Below are positions 1-5,645 of a stretch of DNA of 7,899 nt, one piece after another. The stretch is from DATJQF01 sp035505995 (GTDB lineage: Bacteria; Bacteroidota; Bacteroidia; Bacteroidales; FEN-979). The position numbers and the translations under genes were made by a program. The stretch covers positions 1 through 7,899 of the forward strand of contig DATJQF010000169.1 of NCBI GenBank assembly GCA_035505995.1, in the 5' to 3' direction. Position 1 is the stretch's first letter, and the number at the start of each line of letters is the position of its first letter. Below the pieces are notes generated by a model that was not told where the DNA came from, did not search any database, and saw only the letters and a list, made by a program, of their open reading frames with translations.

Positions 1-124
1 CGAGGGATCTTTGCTTTATTTCAGCAGAGAGAGCCAAAGGTTATGTTTCACGCAGAGGGATGCAAAGCGTATTGCAAATTTCGGAAAAGTTCTCTTTCGG
101 AAATGAAAACGGCAGGGTCAACGG
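1..124. other. Non-coding stretch downstream of ruvB
   Basis: I see no credible gene here. The segment follows the ruvB stop codon and runs to the window edge. TTTCGGAAA occurs twice (79-87 and 95-103). The stretch at 49-69, with CGCAGAGG followed by GCAAAGCG, resembles purine-rich intergenic repeats often seen between genes in this phylum; that resemblance is from memory and not a search result. No hairpin followed by a T-run was found, so the ruvB terminator is not evident. Confidence 0.4.
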
Positions 125-1147
125 TCAGAACAATTCCGGTGTGCCGCTGCCCTTAATCCTTCCCAGGTGCCGGTAGGCGAGCTCGGTGATCTCCCGGCCA
201 CGCGGGGTGCGCATCAGGTAGCCTTCCTGGATGAGGAAAGGCTCGTACACTTCTTCGATCGTACCGGGGTCTTCCGATACCGCGGTGGCGATGGTATTGA
301 GTCCCACCGGCCCCCCCTTGAATTTATCAATGATGGTGGTCAGGATCTTGTTGTCCATCTCATCCAGCCCGTGCTTGTCGACGTTCAGGGCCGCCAGGGC
401 ATACTGGCTGATCTTCAGGTCGATCCTGCCGTCGCCCTTGATCTGTGCAAAATCGCGGACCCGCCGGAGCAGGAGATTGGCGATCCGGGGCGTTCCGCGG
501 CTGCGCCGGGCGATCTCGGTTGCCGCCTCCGTTTCGATCGGGACCTTCAGGATCTCGGCCGACCGGTGAATGATCCTGTCGAGGGTTTCCGCATGGTAAT
601 AATCGAGCCGGGAATTGATCCCGAACCGGGAACGGAGCGGCGCGGTGAGCAATCCCGAACGGGTCGTCGCCCCGATCAGGGTGAAGGGATTCAGCTTGAT
701 CTGGATGCTCCGGGCATTGGGACCGGTTTCGATCATGATGTCGATCCGGTAATCCTCCATGGCGGAATAGAGATATTCTTCCACAACCGGGCTCAGGCGA
801 TGGATCTCATCGATGAAAAGCACGTCGTTTTTTTCCAGGCCCGTGAGCAGCCCGGCCAGATCGCCCGGCTTGTCGAGGACCGGACCGGAAGAGATCCGGA
901 TATTCACCTGAAGCTCGTTGGCGATGATGTGGGACAGGGTCGTTTTCCCCAGTCCGGGAGGACCATGCAGAAGCACATGATCCAGCGGCTCATGGCGCTG
1001 CCGGGCGGCGGCGACAAAAATTTTCAGGTTGGCAACGATATTTTCCTGGCCGGCAAAGTCGCTGAATTCGGTGGGCCGAAGTACCTTCTCCAGCTCTTTT
1101 TCTGCGGGGGTCAGCTGGTTTCCGGTAGCATCCAGGTTCTCATTCAT
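125..1147 (-). CDS. ruvB: Holliday junction branch migration DNA helicase RuvB
   Basis: RuvB is the AAA+ ATPase ring that, with RuvA, drives branch migration of Holliday junctions so that RuvC can resolve them during recombinational repair. The protein is 340 residues, the usual family length. It shows Walker A GPPGLGKTT (62-70), Walker B FIDEIH (111-116), sensor 1 GATTRSG (159-165), an arginine-finger LRSRFG (171-176), a sensor 2 region RGTPRIAN (217-224) and the C-terminal winged helix (about 260-340) with GGPVGLNTIA and SEDPGTIEEVYEP. The start at 1147 (MNENLD) matches the usual Bacteroidetes N-terminus. The frame stays open upstream for another 300 codons only because it runs antisense through the next gene. 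It is divergent from the stress operon, and ruvA and ruvC are not in the window. Confidence 0.97.
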   Translation of the reverse strand: MNENLDATGNQLTPAEKELEKVLRPTEFSDFAGQENIVANLKIFVAAARQRHEPLDHVLLHGPPGLGKTTLSHIIANELQVNIRISSGPVLDKPGDLAGLLTGLEKNDVLFIDEIHRLSPVVEEYLYSAMEDYRIDIMIETGPNARSIQIKLNPFTLIGATTRSGLLTAPLRSRFGINSRLDYYHAETLDRIIHRSAEILKVPIETEAATEIARRSRGTPRIANLLLRRVRDFAQIKGDGRIDLKISQYALAALNVDKHGLDEMDNKILTTIIDKFKGGPVGLNTIATAVSEDPGTIEEVYEPFLIQEGYLMRTPRGREITELAYRHLGRIKGSGTPELF

Positions 1148-1156
1148 GGCAGGTTG

Positions 1157-1164
1157 CAAATGTA
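1157..1164 (-). promoter_or_regulatory. Possible -7 element for ruvB
   Basis: The minus strand reads TACATTTG, an exact match to the Bacteroidetes -7 consensus TAnnTTTG, with only 9 bases between it and the ruvB start codon. No TTG is found at the expected 19-21 base spacing upstream. If used, it would give an almost leaderless mRNA. The surrounding 93-bp divergent spacer (1148-1240) is AT-rich and must also hold the promoter for the opposite operon. Confidence 0.3.
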
Positions 1165-1240
1165 TAGAAAAGGCAATTATTATGGTTTGAAAAATAATTT
1201 TATTTAAATTTACATAGGGAAAACCGTTTACCTTTATCCT

Positions 1241-2080
1241 ATGCAGCCGATAGTCGTCGCCGTTGATTTTTCCAATACTTCCATTCATGCCATAGAATAT
1301 GCCATCCCCCTGGCGGTAAAAATGAATGCCGGGATCGAGCTGATCTGGGTTGACAAGAACAACCCGAGCGAGGCAATCTATCCCGACACCACCCATCAGA
1401 TCCGGGATGAGGCCAAAAAGCGATTCGACGAAATCGTAAAGAAATATTCCAAAAAACTGGGCAAGGATCTTAAAATGGAGTACCGCCTCCGCAAGGGGAA
1501 GATCTATAACGAGATCGACAATCTGGCCCGGAGTATCGGGGCGGCCTGCATCATTGCCGGCGCCCACGGGATCTCGGGCTTCGAGGAATTCTGGATGGGA
1601 AGCAATGCCTTCAAGATCGTTTCGTACGCCTCCTGCCCGGTCATTACCGTTCGCTGTGACTTCGCCATCGGCAACGGGATCCGGAAAATCCTTCTCCCGA
1701 TCGACAGCACCCCCGAGACCCTGCAGAAGATCCCCTTCGCGCTCATGCTGGCGAGGCTGTTCAACTCGGAGGTCCATGTGATCGCGACCCATTCCAGCCA
1801 CCTGAAGTCCATCCAGCGGCTCGCCGAGAATTATGCCCAGCAGGCCGTCCGTTACCTGGAGAAGAACAAGATCAAGCCGTATCGCGATGCCCTCGTAGCC
1901 GGCGATATCACCCAGGCGGTGCTCGAGTATGCCTCCCGGATGGAGATCGACCTGATCAGCATCATGACGGAGCAGGAAACCCCGGCCAACATTCTCCTCG
2001 GTCCCCATGCCCAGCAACTGGTCAACCAGTCGCCCATTCCGGTGCTGAGCACCCATCCGAGGGAAAACTTCTGCCTATGA
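1241..2080 (+). CDS. Tandem-domain universal stress protein (UspA family), first copy
   Basis: This is a cytoplasmic UspA-superfamily protein of 279 residues made of two Usp domains (about 1-138 and 147-271). Such proteins bind ATP or other ligands and help survival under starvation or stress; the precise role here is unknown. The first domain begins IVVAVDFS with the conserved Asp9 and carries the full nucleotide-binding signature G-x2-G-x9-G-S (Gly107, Gly110, Gly120, Ser121), followed by CPVITVR. The second domain begins KILLPIDST but lacks that signature and has ISIMTEQET at 239-247 in its place, so it probably does not bind ATP in the usual way. It is the first gene of an operon and its stop overlaps the next start (ATGA). 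It is clearly paralogous to the gene at 2532-3380. No convincing promoter or Shine-Dalgarno was found. Confidence 0.93.
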   Translation: MQPIVVAVDFSNTSIHAIEYAIPLAVKMNAGIELIWVDKNNPSEAIYPDTTHQIRDEAKKRFDEIVKKYSKKLGKDLKMEYRLRKGKIYNEIDNLARSIGAACIIAGAHGISGFEEFWMGSNAFKIVSYASCPVITVRCDFAIGNGIRKILLPIDSTPETLQKIPFALMLARLFNSEVHVIATHSSHLKSIQRLAENYAQQAVRYLEKNKIKPYRDALVAGDITQAVLEYASRMEIDLISIMTEQETPANILLGPHAQQLVNQSPIPVLSTHPRENFCL

Positions 2081-2520
2081 CCGCGCGATCTTCCCACCGG
2101 CCACTCCTCCTGGCGGCAGGAATGCTCCTGCTGCTGATGTTCTCCGCGAAAGCCTTTCCGCAGGATACCACCCTGGTGAAGGGGAAGATGGAGATCATCC
2201 AGGACGACCGGGTATCGCTGCTGGTCAGCAAGCACATCCAGCTGAACCTGAACCGAAAGGGATCCCCGGGCTACCGGATCCAGATCTTCTTTGATTCGGG
2301 GGCGAACTCAAAATCACGGGCACAGTCGATCTTTTCCTCTTTCCAGGGCAGGTATCCCGAAACCCAGGCATACCTGACTTATAAAACACCCAATTACAAG
2401 GTCCGGGTCGGAGATTTCAGGACCAGGCTGGATGCCCGGCGGTTCCTGAACCAGATCATCGGCGAATACCCGAATGCCTGGATCGTGGAAGATATCATAA
2501 ATTTACCGAACGTCGAATAA
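2077..2520 (+). CDS. Secreted SPOR-domain protein
   Basis: A small exported protein of 147 residues. Residues 1-26 form a signal peptide: Arg/His near the start, a leucine-rich core at about 10-21, and a likely signal peptidase I site after SAKA. No lipobox cysteine is present. The SPOR domain covers about 65-145, with GYRIQIFFDSG (65-75), a helix, and the diagnostic YKVRVGDFRTRLDARRFL (107-124). SPOR domains bind peptidoglycan strands stripped of stem peptides, typically at the septum, so a periplasmic wall-binding role is likely; this is inferred from the family. Residues 27-64 form a linker with IIQDDRVSLLVSKHI, a layout familiar from small Bacteroidetes SPOR proteins. It overlaps the upstream stress gene by 4 bases (ATGA), which implies translational coupling, and lies 11 bases before the second stress gene. 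Confidence 0.9.
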   Translation: MTARSSHRPLLLAAGMLLLLMFSAKAFPQDTTLVKGKMEIIQDDRVSLLVSKHIQLNLNRKGSPGYRIQIFFDSGANSKSRAQSIFSSFQGRYPETQAYLTYKTPNYKVRVGDFRTRLDARRFLNQIIGEYPNAWIVEDIINLPNVE

Positions 2521-2531
2521 AAGCCAGAGCC

Positions 2532-3380
2532 ATGAACACAATCGTTGTCGCCATCGATTTTTCGGATTGCTCCATCAATGCTTTCCTGCATGCCCTGTCC
2601 ATCGCGCAGAAATGTTCCATGGATATGACACTGGTCTGGGTCCAGAAGACCGCAGAGCAGAAAGATAAATTTGAAACCGTCCAGGACCCTTCCAGTGAGG
2701 TTACCCGGCAATTTGAATCCCTGATCCAGAAATACCAGTCCGAGCTGCCGGGCAACAAGATCCGGTACAAGATCCGCAAGGGCAAAGTATATAAAGAGAT
2801 CACCGAGGAAGCCAAAACCAGCAAGGCGTTGATGATCGTCACCGGCACCCACGGAGCTTCCGGTTTCGAGGAATTCTGGATCGGAAGCAATGCCAACCGG
2901 ATCGTTTCGGCCAGCATGTGCCCGGTGATCACGATCCGGGCGGGCATCGACGTGATGCGCCCGCTGACGAAGATCGTGCTCCCCATCGACAGCACCCTCG
3001 AGACCCGGCAAAAAGCCACCTTCACCGGGTTTATCGCCAAAAAGCACGATGCGGTCGTCCATATCCTGTCGCTGTATACCACCAAGATCAAGGCGATCCG
3101 CCAGAACGTGGATATCTATGCCAAGCAGGTGGAACTCTATTTTGCCGAGGAAGGAATTAAATTCGAGCATGCCGGGTTGGATGCCGATAATATTTCCGAT
3201 ACCATGATCGAGTATGCGAAAAAGATCGACGCCAACCTGATCTCGATCATGACCGAGCAGGAAACCACGGCATCCAACCTCTGGATGGGACCCTATGCGC
3301 ACCAGACGGTGAATCATTCCCCCTTCCCGGTGCTGAGCATCAAGCCGAGGGCTACGCTGGCTTCAGGACTGGGGTTTTAA
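2532..3380 (+). CDS. Tandem-domain universal stress protein (UspA family), second copy
   Basis: A paralogue of the gene at 1241-2080, 282 residues, again with two Usp domains (about 1-137 and 146-271). Domain one starts IVVAIDFS and has the complete nucleotide signature G-x2-G-x9-G-S (Gly105, Gly108, Gly118, Ser119) within GTHGASGFEEFWIGSNA. Domain two starts KIVLPIDST, lacks the glycine signature and carries ISIMTEQET (238-246), as its paralogue does. Both end in a PVLS plus Lys/His-Pro-Arg motif, after which the tails differ. Here the tail is ATLASGLGF, and its last codons lie in a GC-rich sequence that continues past the stop and may be an intergenic repeat. It is the third gene of the USP-SPOR-USP operon. 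The second copy could be specialised or could form mixed dimers with the first; the sequence does not decide. Confidence 0.93.
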   Translation: MNTIVVAIDFSDCSINAFLHALSIAQKCSMDMTLVWVQKTAEQKDKFETVQDPSSEVTRQFESLIQKYQSELPGNKIRYKIRKGKVYKEITEEAKTSKALMIVTGTHGASGFEEFWIGSNANRIVSASMCPVITIRAGIDVMRPLTKIVLPIDSTLETRQKATFTGFIAKKHDAVVHILSLYTTKIKAIRQNVDIYAKQVELYFAEEGIKFEHAGLDADNISDTMIEYAKKIDANLISIMTEQETTASNLWMGPYAHQTVNHSPFPVLSIKPRATLASGLGF

Positions 3381-3414
3381 CCCCATCCCTGACCCCTCCC
3401 CATTCGGGGAGGAG
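3371..3414. repeat. GC-rich palindromic sequence between convergent genes
   Basis: The spacer between the two convergent genes carries GGGG-TTTTAA-CCCC (3371-3384, containing the stop codon of the second stress gene) and then a 7-bp hairpin, CCTCCCC with loop ATTC and GGGGAGG (3395-3412). No T-run follows on either strand, so it is not a canonical intrinsic terminator, although it could still slow or end transcription from both sides. The wording (CCCCATCCCTGACCCCTCCCC and so on) resembles an interspersed intergenic repeat I recall from Bacteroidetes genomes. Only one copy lies in the window. Confidence 0.5.
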
Positions 3415-3419
3415 AGTAT

Positions 3420-4499
3420 TTAATAGCGGTTCAGGCAATTCAGGTCGGCGAAGGCGATCTTCAGGCGCTCGACGGTTGATTTTTCCCCTTCCCGAAGCCA
3501 TGCGCGGGGATCATAGAATTTCTTGTTAGGCTTGTCGGCTCCCTCGGGATTCCCGATCTGTCCCTGCAGGTAGCCCTCATTCTTCTTATAATATTTCATG
3601 ACGCCTTCCCACATCGACCATTGCGTATCGGTATCGATGTTCATCTTGACCACCCCGTAAGAAAGGGCTTCCGCGATCTTCTCCGGTTCGGAGCCGGAAC
3701 CCCCGTGGAAGACAAAATTGACCGGGTTCTCCTTCGTGTTGAGCTTTTTCTGGATATAGACCTGGGAATTGTGAAGGATGATGGGCTGCAATTTCACGTT
3801 GCCGGGCTTGTACACCCCGTGGACATTCCCGAAGGAGGCCGCGATCGTAAACCGGTCGCTGATGCTGCTGAGTGCCTCATACGCCATCGCCACATGCTCC
3901 GGCTGCGTGTAAAGCCGGGAACTGTCGATGCCCGTATTATCCACCCCATCCTCTTCTCCGCCGGTCACCCCCAGCTCGATCTCCAGGGTCATGCCCATTT
4001 TGCTCATGCGTTCGAAATACTTTTTGCAGATCTCGATATTCTCTTGCAGCGGCTGCTCCGACAGGTCGAGCATATGCGAGCTGAACAGGGGCTTCCCGTT
4101 CTTTTTGAAATAAGCCTCGCCGGCATCCAGCAGCCCGTCGATCCAGGGCAGGAGCTTCTTCGCGGCATGGTCGGTATGGACGATCACGGGGATCCCGTAA
4201 AGATCCGCAATCTCGTGGATATGCATGGCCCCGGAGATGCTTCCCCTGATGGCAACCACTTCCTGGTCGTTCTTCAGCGATTTCCCCGCGAAAAAGATCC
4301 CCCCGCCATTGGAAAACTGCACGATCACCGGGCTGTTTACCGCTTTGGCCCCTTCGAGGATGGCGTTAACGGAATTGGTTCCCACGGCATTCACGGCGGG
4401 CAGGGCAAACTTGTTGGCCTTTGCGATGCGGAAGATCTCCTGCAGGTCCTTGCCGGTCGCAACCCCGGGAGCGATTTTATCTGAAATTTTTTCTGACAT
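3420..4499 (-). CDS. fbaA: Class II fructose-bisphosphate aldolase
   Basis: This is the zinc-dependent aldolase that interconverts fructose 1,6-bisphosphate with glyceraldehyde 3-phosphate and dihydroxyacetone phosphate in glycolysis and gluconeogenesis. The protein is 359 residues, the same length as E. coli FbaA, and follows it closely, so it belongs to the class IIA branch. Visible active-site residues are the catalytic Asp110 and zinc ligand His111 (VHTDHAAKKLLPW), Glu175 (EIELGVTGGEEDG), zinc ligands His227 (GNVHGVYKPGNV) and His265 (FHGGSGS), and Asn287 (KMNIDTDTQW). I place the start at the ATG at 4497-4499 (MSEKIS). An in-frame TTG further upstream at 4526 falls inside the promoter -7 element. 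The gene is convergent with the stress operon and divergent from the MBL gene, so it is probably monocistronic. Confidence 0.97.
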   Translation of the reverse strand: MSEKISDKIAPGVATGKDLQEIFRIAKANKFALPAVNAVGTNSVNAILEGAKAVNSPVIVQFSNGGGIFFAGKSLKNDQEVVAIRGSISGAMHIHEIADLYGIPVIVHTDHAAKKLLPWIDGLLDAGEAYFKKNGKPLFSSHMLDLSEQPLQENIEICKKYFERMSKMGMTLEIELGVTGGEEDGVDNTGIDSSRLYTQPEHVAMAYEALSSISDRFTIAASFGNVHGVYKPGNVKLQPIILHNSQVYIQKKLNTKENPVNFVFHGGSGSEPEKIAEALSYGVVKMNIDTDTQWSMWEGVMKYYKKNEGYLQGQIGNPEGADKPNKKFYDPRAWLREGEKSTVERLKIAFADLNCLNRY

Positions 4500-4523
4500 A
4501 AATGAAATCGTTGGTTTCTCGGT

Positions 4524-4554
4524 CAAAGATATAATAAAATGGAGTGTAGAGCAG
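4524..4554 (-). promoter_or_regulatory. Bacteroidetes-type promoter of the aldolase gene
   Basis: On the minus strand, CTG at 4552-4554 (consensus TTG) is followed by exactly 20 bases and then TATCTTTG at 4524-4531, a perfect TAnnTTTG -7 element. The -7 element ends 24 bases before the ATG at 4499, leaving a 5' leader of roughly 18 bases. The match and spacing fit the known promoters of the Bacteroidetes primary sigma factor. It also argues against the upstream TTG start. Confidence 0.6.
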
Positions 4555-4655
4555 GAAGTATGTATAATGCCTGTCGATAATATTGCCTGAAACAGGATGA
4601 TCCTCTCGCCGGTGAGCCTGAAAAATAAAGACGCCCGGGCTTCGTTCCTTTACTG

Positions 4656-5423
4656 ATGAATCTGTTTTTAGCCTCGCTCAACTCCGGAAGCAACGGAAAT
4701 TGCTATTATCTCGGAACGGACCACGACGCCGTGCTCATTGATGCAGGGATCTCCTGCCGGGAGACCGAGCGCCGTATGACCCGGCTGGGGCTGACCCCGG
4801 AACTCGTCCGGGGGATCTTCATTTCCCACGAGCATTCCGATCATATTCAGGGGGCCGAGGTCCTTTCGAGGAAGCATCACATCCCGGTGTATATTACTTC
4901 TGCGACGTTAAAAAACAGTCGCCTCCGCGTCACACCTTCCCTGTTGAGAAAATTCACCGCTTATGAACCGTTGCAGCTGGGAGAGCTGACCATAGATCCT
5001 TTCCCGAAGCGACACGACGGCATGGATCCCCACAGTTTCACGGTATCGGCAAACGGGGTCACGGCCGGGGTGTTCACGGATATCGGTGCGGCCTGCGAGC
5101 ATGTAGCCCGGCATTTCCGGCGTTGTCATGCGGCTTTCCTGGAAACCAATTATGATCCGCTGATGCTGGAAAAAGGAAGTTATCCGTTGCGGTTAAAGCG
5201 CCGCATCCGGGGCGGTCACGGGCATTTGTCAAACATCCAGGCGCTGGAGATCTTCAACGCCTTCCGCTCGCCGGACCTGCAGCTTCTGATCCTGTCCCAC
5301 CTTTCGGAGGAGAACAACCGCCCCAAAAAAGTTCTGGACCTTTTCGCGCCTCATGCAAACGGAACGAGGATTGAAGTTGCGTCGCGGTACCGGGAGACGG
5401 AACTTTTCACAATTTACTATTGA
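4656..5423 (+). CDS. MBL-fold metallo-hydrolase, YycJ/WalJ type
   Basis: A cytoplasmic metallo-beta-lactamase-fold hydrolase of 255 residues. It has the YycJ/WalJ-like opening ASLNSGSNGNCYYL, Asp29 in LIDAG, and the metal motif HEHSDH (His58, His60, Asp62, His63). Further conserved points are KRHDGMDP (His120), TDIGAA (Asp142), ETNYD (163-167), GGHGHLSN (186-193) and LSHLSEENN (213-221). Family members are proposed to be nucleases or phosphodiesterases. YycJ/WalJ has been linked to cell-wall signalling and DNA repair in Firmicutes, but that role should not be assumed here. It is transcribed alone, divergent from the aldolase gene; no firm promoter was found at 4500-4655. Its last codons (Ile-Tyr-Tyr-stop) lie inside the heptamer repeat that follows, so the natural C-terminus may have been altered. 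Confidence 0.92.
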   Translation: MNLFLASLNSGSNGNCYYLGTDHDAVLIDAGISCRETERRMTRLGLTPELVRGIFISHEHSDHIQGAEVLSRKHHIPVYITSATLKNSRLRVTPSLLRKFTAYEPLQLGELTIDPFPKRHDGMDPHSFTVSANGVTAGVFTDIGAACEHVARHFRRCHAAFLETNYDPLMLEKGSYPLRLKRRIRGGHGHLSNIQALEIFNAFRSPDLQLLILSHLSEENNRPKKVLDLFAPHANGTRIEVASRYRETELFTIYY

Positions 5424-5551
5424 CCATTTACAATTTACCATTTGATTTTCCATTTGCCATTTTCCATTGATCATTTATGCTTCCTGCAATGGAAAATTGG
5501 CAATAGTCAATGGTCAATACAATGGTAAATAGTCAATAGTAAATGGTAAAT
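5412..5551. repeat. Inverted pair of degenerate heptamer repeat arrays
   Basis: The left arm (5412-5479) is ten tandem units of consensus ATTTNCC, all 7 bases except one of 5 (5440-5444). The right arm (5486-5551) is the same motif on the other strand, units such as GGTAAAT and AGTCAAT, again mostly 7 bases, with 5-base units at 5486-5490 and 5519-5523. The arms form a long imperfect AT-rich hairpin. The tightest part pairs 5456-5469 with 5487-5501, with one bulged base and a 17-base loop. The array starts inside the MBL gene, supplying its stop codon, and ends 28 bases before the terminator stem at 5580. Comparable short tandem heptamers are known in cyanobacteria (STRR sequences). Function is unknown. 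Confidence 0.85.
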
Positions 5552-5571
5552 TATCGCTGGTTATTTCCCCG

Positions 5572-5632
5572 CCATAAAAAAAGCAGGCCGTTAATTGCCT
5601 GCTTTCTTCTTCACCTCCTGGTTCTTCAATCC
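5572..5632. repeat. 61-bp direct repeat, copy A (terminator cassette)
   Basis: This matches 6979-7039 at 59 of 61 positions; the only differences are the adjacent bases 5611-5612. It contains the intrinsic terminator at 5580-5605 plus a 27-base flank rich in CTTC/CCTCC. It lies 14 bases past the stop codon of the T9SS gene at 5646-6836 on the minus strand. Identity well beyond the hairpin itself shows duplication, not just two similar terminators. Confidence 0.95.
5580..5605 (-). terminator. Intrinsic terminator of the T9SS propeller gene
   Basis: A 9-bp stem AAAGCAGGC/GCCTGCTTT encloses an 8-base loop (5589-5596). On the minus strand the GC stem is followed by seven T residues, a canonical Rho-independent terminator about 40 bases past the T9SS stop codon. 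On the plus strand the tail is TTTCTTCTT, so it may also stop transcription from the MBL gene. Confidence 0.85.
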
Positions 5633-5645
5633 AGTGATGAATATT

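Noticed and set aside
1229..1236. TACCTTTA as a -7 element for the first stress gene
   Set aside because: It ends 4 bases before the start codon and has no TTG at 19-21 bases upstream. It is too weak to list as a promoter.
1148..2056. Minus-strand frame extending ruvB upstream by about 300 codons
   Set aside because: It is antisense to the first stress gene, has no domain likeness and is explained by codon bias. RuvB is complete from 1147 with the usual length.
2394..3317. 307-codon minus-strand frame opposite the second stress gene
   Set aside because: It resembles the antisense frame over the first stress gene only because the two sense genes are paralogues. The sense strand carries clear Usp motifs.
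3621..4484. 287-codon plus-strand frame opposite the aldolase gene
   Set aside because: It is a shadow frame: the aldolase has all catalytic residues and full length, and the shadow product is low in hydrophobic structure and has no recognisable family.
4500..4526. TTG start at 4526 giving the aldolase nine extra residues
   Set aside because: It lies within the -7 element TATCTTTG, and the ATG at 4499 gives exactly the length and N-terminus of known FbaA.
5412..5551. CRISPR array
   Set aside because: The units are 7 bases with no spacers, both orientations are present, and no cas gene is nearby.
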